NCBI RefSeq assembly: GCF_014648675.1
Contig: NZ_BMRO01000002.1
Location: 14,800 to 78,799, forward strand
Reading direction: 5' to 3'
Length of the DNA stretch: 64,000 nucleotides
DNA from: Actinomadura livida
Lineage (GTDB): Bacteria > Actinomycetota > Actinomycetes > Streptosporangiales > Streptosporangiaceae
In this document: positions 53,955 to 62,262 of the stretch, piece by piece
How the letters are laid out: every line of letters begins with the position of its first letter
Numbering within the stretch: position 1 is the first letter of the stretch
Notes under the pieces: model-generated
The model's input: the letters and a program-made list of their open reading frames with translations, nothing else
Told to the model about the DNA's origin: nothing
Databases searched by the model: none
Translations under genes and position numbers: made by a program

Positions 53955-54619
53955 CCGTGGCCGAGGACAGCGGGATCTTCCGGCAGGCCCTGGTCACCCT
54001 GCTCACCACGGTCGGCATCGAGGTCGTCGTGTCCGCCGCCTCCGGTGACGAGCTCGTCACCCGCGTCGCGGGCGACCCGCCCGACGTGGCGATCATCGAC
54101 CTGCACATGCCGCCGACCTACACCAACGAGGGCGTCGTCGCCGCGCGGCGCCTCCTCGACCGGCACCCGGGCACCGGCGTGCTCGTCCTGTCGGCCTACA
54201 ACGAGACGCCGCAGGCGATGGAGCTGTTCCGCGACCAGCCGCGCGGCGTCGGGTACCTGCTGAAGGACCACGTCACCGACGTGGAGAACCTGCGGTCCGC
54301 GCTGGAGCGGGTGATGCGCGGCGAGGTCGTCATCGACCCGGACGTCGTGAGCAGGCTCGTCGAGGCCCGGCACCGGGAGCACGAGCTGGCCCGGCTGTCC
54401 GAGCGCGAGCGGGAGGTGCTGGCGCTGATGGCCGAGGGGCACTCCAACGCGGGGATCGGCAAGCGGCTGCACCTGTCCGCCCGCACCGTCGAGGACCACG
54501 TCCGGGCCATCTTCACCAAGCTGAAGATCGTCTCGTCGGGCGGGCCGCCGGGGCCGCAGGACAGCAACAAGCGGGTGCTCGCCGTCCTCACCTGGCTGCG
54601 CGCCGCGGACGCGCGCTGA
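53945..54619 (+). CDS. NarL/FixJ family response regulator
   Basis: 224 residues. The receiver has the acidic pocket AED, phospho-acceptor Asp52 in VAIIDLHMPP and Lys in GYLLKDHV. The LuxR-type HTH LSEREREVLALMAEGHSNAGIGKRLHLSARTVEDHVRAIFTKLKI lies at about 150-195. All residues for phosphorelay are present, unlike in the flanking kinases. It overlaps kinase A by ten bases and precedes kinase B by 329 bases, so it is the common partner of both. Confidence 0.93.
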   Translation: MRVAVAEDSGIFRQALVTLLTTVGIEVVVSAASGDELVTRVAGDPPDVAIIDLHMPPTYTNEGVVAARRLLDRHPGTGVLVLSAYNETPQAMELFRDQPRGVGYLLKDHVTDVENLRSALERVMRGEVVIDPDVVSRLVEARHREHELARLSEREREVLALMAEGHSNAGIGKRLHLSARTVEDHVRAIFTKLKIVSSGGPPGPQDSNKRVLAVLTWLRAADAR

Positions 54620-54948
54620 GCCCGCGGGCATCAATCGGGTAACGGGCCCTCGCGTCCGGCGCTCCGGGTGCGGAACACTGACCGTGCCGGTCGGACCGCG
54701 TCAGCGTTCCGGTGGGCGGTCCCGCGTGCCACCGGGACGCGTCCCGGGCCCGCCCTTCCCGGGGCCGCGCCCGGCATACGCCCATGCTCCCGGCCCGGCC
54801 GCGCCGCGCGCATCCGGGGAAACCACGGAGCCCGCCCGGGACGGCACGGAAGATCGGCCCGGCACCGAGGACCAGCACGGAGGACCGGCCCGGAGGACCG
54901 GCCCGGAGGACCGGCACGCCCTGCCCAGGACGACACGAAGGGACCGCG
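54620..54948. other. 329-base region between the response regulator and the second kinase
   Basis: No gene is supported. It contains an AATCGGGTAACG patch resembling the one before kinase A, the shared 13-mer GGGAAACCACGGA (54817-54829), and four 13-base direct repeats at 54867-54918. A separate promoter for kinase B is likely. Confidence 0.6.
54867..54918 (+). repeat. four tandem 13-bp repeats (consensus GAGGACCGGCCCG)
   Basis: Units at 54867, 54880, 54893 and 54906. Units 2 and 3 are identical; 1 and 4 differ by one or two bases. They end 30 bases before the kinase B start, where iterated regulator sites are often found. Confidence 0.8.
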
Positions 54949-56724
54949 GTGAGGCCCGTTCCCTGGCGGCCGCCCCTGTGGCTCGGCGCGCGGGTCCGCC
55001 GCGCCCTGCTCGCCGGCGCGGCCGTGGCGGCGGGCGCGCTGGCGTGCGGCTGGCCGTACTGGCGCGGGGCGCCCGCGGCCGCCGTGGTGACGCTCGCCTG
55101 CTGCGGCGGGTTCGCGATCGCGGGCGGGCTGCTGGCCGCCGGAAGGCTCGGCCGCCGGACGGGCGCGGCGTTCGTCGCCGCCGCGGCGGCGTGGGCGGTC
55201 ACCTGGTCTGCCGCCTGGGACGCCGGCGTGGGCCCGGTGGTGTCGGTGTTCGCCCAGTCGGTGTTCTTCACCGCGATCGGGATCGGCGTCCTGATGTACC
55301 CGGGAGGGCGCCTGGAGGGGTTCGCCGCCCGGGCGTGGACGGGCTCGGCCGTCGTGGTCATGGTCGGCGGCCAGGCCCTGCTGTGCGCCTTCTCGCATCC
55401 CGAATGGAACGGGTTCGCCGCCGCGGTGGCCTGGCCGTCGGTGGCGCCCGACTTCGCGGCGTTCCAGGCGGTCCAGCGCGGGCTGACGGCCGTGTCGGCC
55501 GGGCTGGCGGGCGGGCTGGTGGTCATCCTGGTGGCGCGGCTGCCGCGGATCGGGCCGCTGGACCGCGCGCTGACCGTCCCGGTCGCGGTGACCGTGACGG
55601 TCGGCGTCAGCGGCGCCCTGGCCGTCCAGGGGACGCTCATCGACCACGGCGTGGCGCTGGAGGACGTCATGGGCGTCTACCTCGTCCAGGGGGTCTTCGC
55701 CACGACCGTGCCGCTGGCCTTCCTGGGCACGGCGCTGCGCTCCCGGCTGGCCGAGCTGACCGTCGCCGAGCGGATGCAGCGCCTCACCGACCCCGTCTCG
55801 GTGGAGAACGTCCGCGACGCCCTGCGCAGCGTCCTGCGCGACGGCACCCTGGAGCTGTGGCTGTGGGCCGGCGGCGGCTACGTCGACGTGACCGGCCGCC
55901 GGGTCGACACCTCGCCCGGCGAGGCCCCGGGACGGTGGCGGCACGAGGTCAGGACGTCCGGCGGCAGGCCCCTGGCCGTCGTGGACGTCGACGTCGCGCT
56001 CCGCGACCACGAGCCGCTCGTCGAGGCCGCGCTGACCGCCGGGGGCCGCGCGCTGGAGACCGCGCGGCTGGAGGCCGAGGCCCAGGCCACCCTCGAACAG
56101 GCCCGCGAGGCCGGGGAGCGGCTCGTCCGCGTCCAGGCGGCCGAGCGCGAGCGGCTCGCCGCCGACCTGCAGCGCAGCGCCCAGCAGCGGCTCCGGGCAC
56201 TGGAGGGGCTGCTCGCGGAACTGGAGTCCGCGGCGGGCGACCCGCAGGCGCGCGAGCAGGCGCGGATCTGCCGCCGCGAGCTGGCCGAGGCGGTCGCCGA
56301 GCTGGACGACCTCGCCCGCGGCGTGCATCCGGCGATCCTCGCCGACGCCGGCCTGGCCCCGGCGATGGAGCTCGTCGCGGCCCGGGCTCCCGTCCCGGTC
56401 TCGCTCGACATCCCCGCCGGCCGGTTCCCGCGGGAGATCGAGTCGACACTGTACTTCGCCCTGTGCGAGGCCCTCACCAACGCCGTCAAGCACGCGGGGG
56501 CCGGGTCGATCGAGCTGAGCGTCCGCCCCGGGCCGGACCGCATCGCCGCCGAGGTCCGCGACGACGGCGCGGGCGGCGCCGTCCCGTCCCCCCGCGGCGG
56601 CCTCGCCGGCCTGACCGACCGCGTCCGCGCCCTCCGCGGCGACGTCACCGTGCACAGCCCGCCCGGTGAGGGCACCACTCTGACGATCATCCTCCCCGCC
56701 CCTGTTCCAGGCGGCGACGGCTAG
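54949..56724 (+). CDS. NarL-type sensor kinase with intact ATPase domain but His replaced by Gln (kinase B)
   Basis: 591 residues, paralogous to kinase A along its whole length (shared GWPYWR, SAAWDAGVGPV / NWAASWDAGIGP, IGVLMYPxGRLE and PVSVENVRDALR segments). Its HisKA_3 helix reads ERERLAADLQRSAQQRL: the phospho-acceptor His is Gln408, and DG is RS. The ATPase domain is complete: LCEALTNAVKHA (N511), VRDDGAGG and GLAGLTDRVRALRG. It can probably bind ATP but not accept phosphate. The GTG at 54949 follows GAAGGGA by six bases. It overlaps the convergent TetR gene by four bases. Confidence 0.88.
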   Translation: MRPVPWRPPLWLGARVRRALLAGAAVAAGALACGWPYWRGAPAAAVVTLACCGGFAIAGGLLAAGRLGRRTGAAFVAAAAAWAVTWSAAWDAGVGPVVSVFAQSVFFTAIGIGVLMYPGGRLEGFAARAWTGSAVVVMVGGQALLCAFSHPEWNGFAAAVAWPSVAPDFAAFQAVQRGLTAVSAGLAGGLVVILVARLPRIGPLDRALTVPVAVTVTVGVSGALAVQGTLIDHGVALEDVMGVYLVQGVFATTVPLAFLGTALRSRLAELTVAERMQRLTDPVSVENVRDALRSVLRDGTLELWLWAGGGYVDVTGRRVDTSPGEAPGRWRHEVRTSGGRPLAVVDVDVALRDHEPLVEAALTAGGRALETARLEAEAQATLEQAREAGERLVRVQAAERERLAADLQRSAQQRLRALEGLLAELESAAGDPQAREQARICRRELAEAVAELDDLARGVHPAILADAGLAPAMELVAARAPVPVSLDIPAGRFPREIESTLYFALCEALTNAVKHAGAGSIELSVRPGPDRIAAEVRDDGAGGAVPSPRGGLAGLTDRVRALRGDVTVHSPPGEGTTLTIILPAPVPGGDG

Positions 56725-57350
56725 GGGGTCGCGTCGCGGATGATGGGCAGCAGGTAGCGGCGCGCGAAGGTCCGGGCGCCCTCGTCGTCGAGGGGGATGT
56801 GCCCGTCGGGGGTCAGCATGAGGGAGTGGGTGAGGCGGATGAGGATCTCGGCGACGACCTCGGGGTCGACGTGCGGCGGCGCGGCGCCGGCCCGCTGGGC
56901 GGTGCGCAGGCGCCCGGCGAGGTAGCCGCGGGCCGCCGCCAGCAGCGGGCCGGCCTGCACCGTCGCGTGCGGGAGGAACAGCTCCGGCTCGACGACCATG
57001 AGGCGGGTCATCAGGCGCTGCTCCCGGCTGATCCGCAGCGTGACGGCGAAGCCCTCGATCAGCCGCTCCTCCAGGGTCGGCAGGGCCGCGACGGCCTCGT
57101 CCAGCTCGGCGAAGAAGCGCCGCGCCTCCCGCAGCAGGACGCCGGTGACCAGGTCGCCCTTGGTGGGGAAGCGGCGGTAGATGGTGGCGCGGCCGAGCCC
57201 GCACTCGCGGGCGACGTCGTCCATCGTGGTGCGGCGGGGCCCGTAGGTCTCGAACGACCGCAGCGCGGCGTCCAGGATCCGGTCGGTCTGGGGTTCGCTC
57301 TCCGGGCCGCCCGTCAGCAGGCTGCGCAGGAGCTCGTCGTCGCTCGTCAT
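56721..57350 (-). CDS. TetR family transcriptional regulator
   Basis: 209 residues. HTH DRILDAALRSFETYGPRRTTMDDVARECGLGRATIYRRFPTKGDLV (about 23-68), then a helical ligand domain of unspecified type. It lies 13 bases after the MpaB-like gene on the same strand, so the two are an operon, and the regulator probably controls that gene through the dyad at 58284-58302. Its stop codon overlaps that of the convergent kinase. Confidence 0.9.
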   Translation of the reverse strand: MTSDDELLRSLLTGGPESEPQTDRILDAALRSFETYGPRRTTMDDVARECGLGRATIYRRFPTKGDLVTGVLLREARRFFAELDEAVAALPTLEERLIEGFAVTLRISREQRLMTRLMVVEPELFLPHATVQAGPLLAAARGYLAGRLRTAQRAGAAPPHVDPEVVAEILIRLTHSLMLTPDGHIPLDDEGARTFARRYLLPIIRDATP

Positions 57351-57363
57351 CGTGCGGCCGACT

Positions 57364-58260
57364 CTAGCCGCCCGGCGCGCGGCGGGCCCTGCGCGCGGCC
57401 CGGGCCGCGATGGGGGAGTAGAGCAGCCGCTCGGGCGTCGCGGCGCCCGCCGCGCGCACGCTGCGCGCGAACACGTCGAAGCGGACCTGGTCGGCGGTCG
57501 TCCAGGGCAGCCCGAACCGCTCGCGCAGGACGGGCGGGAGCGTCGCGATGCCCGTCCTCCGCAGCACCCGGGACGGGGGGAGCGCGATGCCCGTCCATGC
57601 GGCCTTGGGCAGGGGCCACTTCGGGGGCGGCGGCAGCGGCTTCCGGTCGAGTTCGATGAGCAGTTCCACGGTGGAGTTGTTCTCGAGGCGGTTCTCGACC
57701 ATGTCGCCGAAGTAGTCGCGGAAGGCGGCGGGGTCCTCCGGCAGGTGGCGTTCGGTGATGCCGAGGGCGAGCGCGAGGTCCCGCCACTCCTGGAAGAGCC
57801 GCTTCTCCTCGGCGGGCTCCAGCGCGCGTCCGAACACGCGCTGGGTGTGCACCATGCCGTGGTACAGGGTGGCGTGGACCCACAGGTACGCCTCGGGGTT
57901 CAGCGCGTGGTAGCGGCGGCCTTCGGCGTCGACGCCCTTGATGTCCTTGTGGATCTCGCGCAGCCGGGCCGCCTCGGTGCGGCCGCGCTCCTCGCCGCGG
58001 TACCCGAGGAAGTCGTTCGCCGACTCCAGGGTGCGCATCAGGCGCCCCCAGCGGTCCTCCACGAAGGCGGAGTGGTCGGCGACGCCCGCGCCGACGACGG
58101 GGTGCGCGACCTGCAGCAGCAGCGTCGACCTGCTGGTGAACACGCCGCGCCAGTCGCCCGCGTAGCGCCAGGTGAGCGAGGACGGCCCGGGGATCGCGCC
58201 CGCCGGGCGGCGCGCCGCCGGTTCCGGCGCGGGGGAGGTGCGGGTGTCGAGGCTTTCCAT
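57364..58260 (-). CDS. MpaB/DUF2236-family oxygenase-like protein
   Basis: 298 residues, no signal or TM segment. Hallmarks are LTWRYAGDWRGVFTSRSTLLLQVAHPVVGAGVADHSAFVEDRWGRL (conserved His pair), YHALNPEAYLWVHATLYHG and a late AWTGIALPPSRVLRR. The family includes fungal MpaB and rubber oxygenase-type haem proteins thought to act on hydrophobic substrates. Function in bacteria is mostly unknown. It is the first gene of the MpaB-TetR operon. Confidence 0.82.
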   Translation of the reverse strand: MESLDTRTSPAPEPAARRPAGAIPGPSSLTWRYAGDWRGVFTSRSTLLLQVAHPVVGAGVADHSAFVEDRWGRLMRTLESANDFLGYRGEERGRTEAARLREIHKDIKGVDAEGRRYHALNPEAYLWVHATLYHGMVHTQRVFGRALEPAEEKRLFQEWRDLALALGITERHLPEDPAAFRDYFGDMVENRLENNSTVELLIELDRKPLPPPPKWPLPKAAWTGIALPPSRVLRRTGIATLPPVLRERFGLPWTTADQVRFDVFARSVRAAGAATPERLLYSPIAARAARRARRAPGG

Positions 58261-58283
58261 GGCGGCTCGCCCTCATGAGACGT

Positions 58284-58302
58284 TAATACAAAAGCCGTAT
58301 CA
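58284..58302. promoter_or_regulatory. dyad TAATAC-N7-GTATCA upstream of the MpaB-like gene
   Basis: Six-base arms with one mismatch, 24-42 bases before the oxygenase start, in the only AT-rich patch nearby. Probable operator of the TetR regulator in the same operon. Confidence 0.55.
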
Positions 58303-58332
58303 TCATCTGAATCGGGCGGCAAGGCGGGGCCG

Positions 58333-58737
58333 TCAGCCCGGACCGGGGCCGTGCAGCGCGGCGACCGCCTCGTCCTGCGTCGGGTGGGCGATGAGGTGGC
58401 GGTCCAGGCCGCTGCGCTCGAGGATGGTGCGGAACCGCCGCTCCGGCCGCGCCAGCACGAACTCGCCCCCGGCGCGGTGCGCGCTCTTCCAGAGGACGAT
58501 CAGCGCGTTGAGGCCCGAGGAGTCGCAGAAGTCGACCTCGCCGACGTCCATGACGACCCGCGGCGGCCCGTCCAGCAGGCGCATGTCGGCGAGGACGTGG
58601 TCGCGCAGCTGGTCAGAGGTGAGGATGGTGAGCTCCCCTTCGGCCTCCACGACGAGACAGGAGTTGCGGGTGGTGCTGCGGACGCGCAGCGGTTCGGGAG
58701 GGACCGCGCCCGGCGGTCCGTCCGCTCCCAGGGTCAT
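58333..58737 (-). CDS. STAS-domain anti-sigma factor antagonist
   Basis: 134 residues. SpoIIAA-like fold: RVRSTTRNSCLVVEAEGELTILTSDQLRDHVL, PRVVMDVGEVDFCDSSGLNALIVLWKSAH with the phosphorylatable Ser in DSSGLN, and FRTILERSGLDRHLI. It would bind an anti-sigma kinase when unphosphorylated. No anti-sigma factor or sigma factor lies next to it, so it is an orphan here. The ATG at 58737 has GGAAGG eight bases upstream; a GTG nine bases further up is too close to that site. Confidence 0.88.
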   Translation of the reverse strand: MTLGADGPPGAVPPEPLRVRSTTRNSCLVVEAEGELTILTSDQLRDHVLADMRLLDGPPRVVMDVGEVDFCDSSGLNALIVLWKSAHRAGGEFVLARPERRFRTILERSGLDRHLIAHPTQDEAVAALHGPGPG

Positions 58738-58823
58738 GCCGATCACCTTCCGTTGTCGCAGGCAGGTCGCCTACCCGTGGCGGGGCGGGTCATGCGGGCC
58801 GCCGGCGGGAGGCGTCCGGCGGA

Positions 58824-59693
58824 TCAGCGGAGGCGGATGAACTCGATGGCCTCGTCGGCGAGGCGCCGGGCGGGCGGCGCGTAGCGGTCGCGCAGCTCCC
58901 GCACCACCCGCTGCGCCCGGATGGCGGGCCAGTCCGCGGGCAGGTGCTGGACGGGGAGCCGGGGGTCGGCGCGGACGAGCTGCAGCCACTCGGTGGTCAG
59001 CCACAGGTGCCGGGCGAGGTCGTCGGGGGCGCCGGGCAGCGGGTCGGGGCGGTCCCAGCGGCCGAGGAACGCGCGGTACCCGTCGGCGAGGCCGTCCAGG
59101 TCGAACGCCTCGCGCAGCATCCCGGCCACGTCCGTGGGCTGCTCGGCGGCCCCGGCGAAGACCTTGAGGTGGCCGTTCAGGCCGAGCCCGGCGACGATCG
59201 GGCGGACGTCCACCCGGGACGGCGCGATCCACGTGCCGTTGCCGAGCGAGCCGAACCCGGCCCAGGTGAGCCGGGCGCGCAGATCGTGGCGGACGCGCTG
59301 CCACGACTCGGGCATGGAGAACGCCAGCACCGTCCAGGTACCGTCCCAGTCGTCGTTGAGCACGCCGTGCCGCCAGACGCGGTCCTCGCCGTCCCGCAGG
59401 ATCTCCTCCGACCGGGGGGTGAGCCCGAAGTGCATGCGCCGGCCGGAGCGGTGCCGCATGAGCAGGCCCCGGCCGACCATGCGGCTCAGCGTCGACCGGA
59501 CGGCGTGCTCGCCGACGCCGAGTCGCGCGAAGGTCGTGATGAAGCTGCCGGAGAACACCGCGATGTCGCGGCCGAGGACGTAGTTGCCGAGGTAGGTCAG
59601 CATCAGCGACTGCGGCCGGAGCCTCGGGTACGGCTCACCGGCCGCCCGCGGCCCCGCCGCGCTGCCCGTGTTCACGCTTCCGGCTCCCGTCAT
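58824..59693 (-). CDS. paaX: PaaX family transcriptional repressor
   Basis: 289 residues. N-terminal winged HTH of the PaaX type: QSLMLTYLGNYVLGRDIAVFSGSFITTFARLGVGEHAVRSTLSRMVGRGLLMRHRSGRRMHFGLT, then the ligand domain WDGTWTVLAFSMPESWQRVRHDLRARLTWAGFGSLGNGTWIAPS and a C-terminal helical tail. PaaX repressors answer aryl-CoA thioesters such as phenylacetyl-CoA. It is divergent from the acyl-CoA synthetase gene (132-base gap), a good candidate target whose product could be the inducer. Confidence 0.9.
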   Translation of the reverse strand: MTGAGSVNTGSAAGPRAAGEPYPRLRPQSLMLTYLGNYVLGRDIAVFSGSFITTFARLGVGEHAVRSTLSRMVGRGLLMRHRSGRRMHFGLTPRSEEILRDGEDRVWRHGVLNDDWDGTWTVLAFSMPESWQRVRHDLRARLTWAGFGSLGNGTWIAPSRVDVRPIVAGLGLNGHLKVFAGAAEQPTDVAGMLREAFDLDGLADGYRAFLGRWDRPDPLPGAPDDLARHLWLTTEWLQLVRADPRLPVQHLPADWPAIRAQRVVRELRDRYAPPARRLADEAIEFIRLR

Positions 59694-59743
59694 CCCGCCA
59701 GCGTAACGACGGCGGCGGGACCTGCCGCCGCGCCCCGGCACAG

Positions 59744-59759
59744 ATCTTCTGCAAAAGAT
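59744..59759. promoter_or_regulatory. inverted repeat ATCTT-N6-AAGAT between paaX and the acyl-CoA synthetase
   Basis: Perfect five-base arms within the divergent gap, next to TTGACC, a possible -35 of the synthetase gene. Candidate PaaX operator. It does not match the E. coli PaaX consensus closely. Confidence 0.4.
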
Positions 59760-59825
59760 TGACCGCTGTGAAGAATACGCCTAACTTCGCCCGTAGGCCC
59801 ATCCCTCCGGGAGAGGACAGCCCGA

Positions 59826-61340
59826 ATGCGCAACGAAGGACTCGGGTCCTGGCCGGCCCGCCGCGCCCGCAAGACCCCGCGGGCGGCCGCCCTGGTCCAC
59901 CAGGGGCGGACGCTCTCCTACGCCGCCCTGCTCGGCCGTGTCGCGCGCCTGGCGCACGCGCTGCGCGGCCTCGGCGTCCGGCCGGGCGACCGGGTCGCCT
60001 ACCTCGGCCCCAACCATCCGTCCTTCCTGGAGACGCTGTTCGCGACCGGCATGGCGGGCGGCGTCTTCGTCCCGGTCAACACGCGGCTCACCGCCCCCGA
60101 GATCGCCTACCAGCTGGCCGATTCGGGCGCGTCGGCACTGGTGTACGGGCCGTCCCACGCAGGGCTGGCGGAGGCCGTCCGCGACGACGCGTCCGCCCGC
60201 ACGGAGATCGCGGTCGGCGACCGGGGGGAGGGCGGGTACGAGGCGCTCCTCGACGCCGCGCCGGACGAGCCGCTCGACCTTCCCGTGGCGCTCGACGACC
60301 CCTGCATGATCATGTACACGTCCGGGACGACCGGGCGGCCCAAGGGCGCGACGCTCACCCACGGCAACATCACCTGGAACGCGGTCAACGTCCTCATCGA
60401 CCACGATCTGGTGGCGGGGGAGGTGGCGCTGGTCTCCGCGCCGCTGTTCCACACCGCCGGCCTCAACATGCTGACGCTGCCGGTGCTGCTCAAGGGCGGG
60501 ACGTGCGTGCTGGTCGCCGAGTTCGACCCCGCCGCGACCCTCGATATGATCGCCGAGCACCGGGTCACGTTCATGTTCGGGGTGCCGACGATGTTCCAGC
60601 GGGTCGCCGCGGAGCCGGGCTGGGCCGGCGCGGACCTGTCCTCCCTGCGCATCCTCACCTGCGGCGGCGCGCCGGTCCCGCCGTCGCTGATCGAGACGTA
60701 CCAGAGCCGGGGCCTGACGTTCCTGCAGGGCTACGGGATGACCGAGGCCGCGCCGGGCGCGCTCTTCCTCGACGCCGCGCACGCGGTGTCCAAGGCCGGG
60801 TCGGCCGGCGTGCCGCACTTCTTCAGCGACGTGCGCGTGGTCGGTCCCGGCATGGCGGACGTGTCGCCCGGCGAGACCGGTGAGGTCGTCGTGCAGGGGC
60901 CGCACGTCATGCGCGGCTACTGGGGCCGTCCGGAAGACACCGCGGCGGTCCTCGCCGGCGGCTGGTTCCGCAGCGGCGACGCCGCCCGCGTCGACGAGGA
61001 CGGCTACGCCTACATCGTCGACCGGATCAAGGACGTCATCATCTCCGGGGGCGAGAACGTGTACCCGGCCGAGGTGGAGAACGCGATCCTCGCCGACCCC
61101 GGCGTGCAGGACTGCGCGGTCATCGGCGTCCCGGACGACACGTGGGGCGAGGTCGGCCGGGCGGTCATCGTCCCGCGCCCCGGCGCGGAAGTTGACCCGG
61201 GCAAGGTCCTCGGCGCGCTGGCCGGACGGCTCGCCCGCTACAAGATCCCCAAGTCCGCGGTGCTGGCCGGCGAGATCCCCCGCAACGCCGCCGGGAAGAT
61301 CCTCAAGGCGCGGCTGCGCGAGGAGCACGGCATGCCATGA
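59826..61340 (+). CDS. AMP-forming acyl-CoA synthetase
   Basis: 504 residues of the ANL superfamily. P-loop MIMYTSGTTGRPKGATLTHGN (about 160-180), LQGYGMTEAAPGALF (adenine-binding Tyr/Thr-Glu), GWFRSGDAARVDEDGYAYIVDRIKD, and the C-terminal catalytic Lys in NAAGKILKARLR. It activates a carboxylic acid to its CoA ester. The substrate may be aromatic, since PaaX flanks it and an IclR gene and a Rieske demethylase follow. It overlaps the IclR gene by ATGA. Confidence 0.93.
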   Translation: MRNEGLGSWPARRARKTPRAAALVHQGRTLSYAALLGRVARLAHALRGLGVRPGDRVAYLGPNHPSFLETLFATGMAGGVFVPVNTRLTAPEIAYQLADSGASALVYGPSHAGLAEAVRDDASARTEIAVGDRGEGGYEALLDAAPDEPLDLPVALDDPCMIMYTSGTTGRPKGATLTHGNITWNAVNVLIDHDLVAGEVALVSAPLFHTAGLNMLTLPVLLKGGTCVLVAEFDPAATLDMIAEHRVTFMFGVPTMFQRVAAEPGWAGADLSSLRILTCGGAPVPPSLIETYQSRGLTFLQGYGMTEAAPGALFLDAAHAVSKAGSAGVPHFFSDVRVVGPGMADVSPGETGEVVVQGPHVMRGYWGRPEDTAAVLAGGWFRSGDAARVDEDGYAYIVDRIKDVIISGGENVYPAEVENAILADPGVQDCAVIGVPDDTWGEVGRAVIVPRPGAEVDPGKVLGALAGRLARYKIPKSAVLAGEIPRNAAGKILKARLREEHGMP

Positions 61341-62158
61341 CGGCACGCGAGCCGCCGGCGTCCGCCGGGCCCCGGGGCGGCGGGCGCCCGACCGTCACCA
61401 GCCGCGTGCTGGACATCCTGGAGGCGTTCTCCGCCGAGAGCGCCGCGCTGAACATCACGCAGATCGCCCGCCGCGCCGGGCTGCCGCTGTCCACCGCGCA
61501 CCGGCTGGTCGGCGAGCTGACCCGCTGGGGCGCCCTGGAACGCGACGGCGGCGGCCTGTACCGGATCGGGCTGCGGCTCTTCGAGGTCGCCGCGCTCGCG
61601 CCCCGGGGCTTCGCGCTGCGCGAGGCCGCGATGCCGTTCCTGGAGGACCTCTACGAGGCGACGCACGAGAACGTCCACCTCGCCGTCCTGGACGGCCTGG
61701 AGGTCGTCTACATCGAGCGGATCTCCGCCCGCGACGCCGTGCACGTCCTGTCCCGCGTCGGGGGGCGCTGGCCCGCCCACGCGACGGGCGTCGGCCTCGC
61801 GATGCTCGCGCACGCCGACACCGCCCTCCAGGAGCGCGCGATCGCGGGTCCCCTGCGCGGCTTCACCGACAAGACGATCACGTCCGGGCCGCGGCTGCGG
61901 CGCGTCCTCGCCGAGGTCCGCCGGACGGGCGTCGCGGTCAGCGACGGCCAGGTCGAGACGTTCGCGCTGTCGGTCGGGGCGCCCGTCTTCGGCCCGGACG
62001 ACGGCGTCGTCGCGGCCGTCGCGATCGTCGTCCCGTCCGACGGCTGGGACGCGCGGGCGCTGATACCGGTCGTCCGCGCCAGCGCCCGCGGCATCTCCCG
62101 GGCGCTCGGCGCCCCCCGCGCGCTGCGCCCTCCGGAGACCGCGCTGCACGGCCGCTGA
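61337..62158 (+). CDS. IclR family transcriptional regulator
   Basis: 273 residues. HTH SRVLDILEAFSAESAALNITQIARRAGLPLSTAHRLVGELTRWGALERDG (about 22-70) and an IclR effector domain ending VAAVAIVVPSDGWDARALIPVVRASARGISRALG. IclR members commonly govern aromatic-acid pathways. It overlaps the upstream synthetase by four bases and precedes the Rieske gene by 104 bases, so it likely controls both. Confidence 0.92.
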   Translation: MTAREPPASAGPRGGGRPTVTSRVLDILEAFSAESAALNITQIARRAGLPLSTAHRLVGELTRWGALERDGGGLYRIGLRLFEVAALAPRGFALREAAMPFLEDLYEATHENVHLAVLDGLEVVYIERISARDAVHVLSRVGGRWPAHATGVGLAMLAHADTALQERAIAGPLRGFTDKTITSGPRLRRVLAEVRRTGVAVSDGQVETFALSVGAPVFGPDDGVVAAVAIVVPSDGWDARALIPVVRASARGISRALGAPRALRPPETALHGR

Positions 62159-62262
62159 CGGGCGGTTCTTCCGTTGGACGGAATCGCTGTGGCCCGCCTC
62201 GCCGCGGTGCCGGGATGGTCGGAACGACCCTGTCCACCCGCCGTCCTCCGGAGGAGCGCCCC

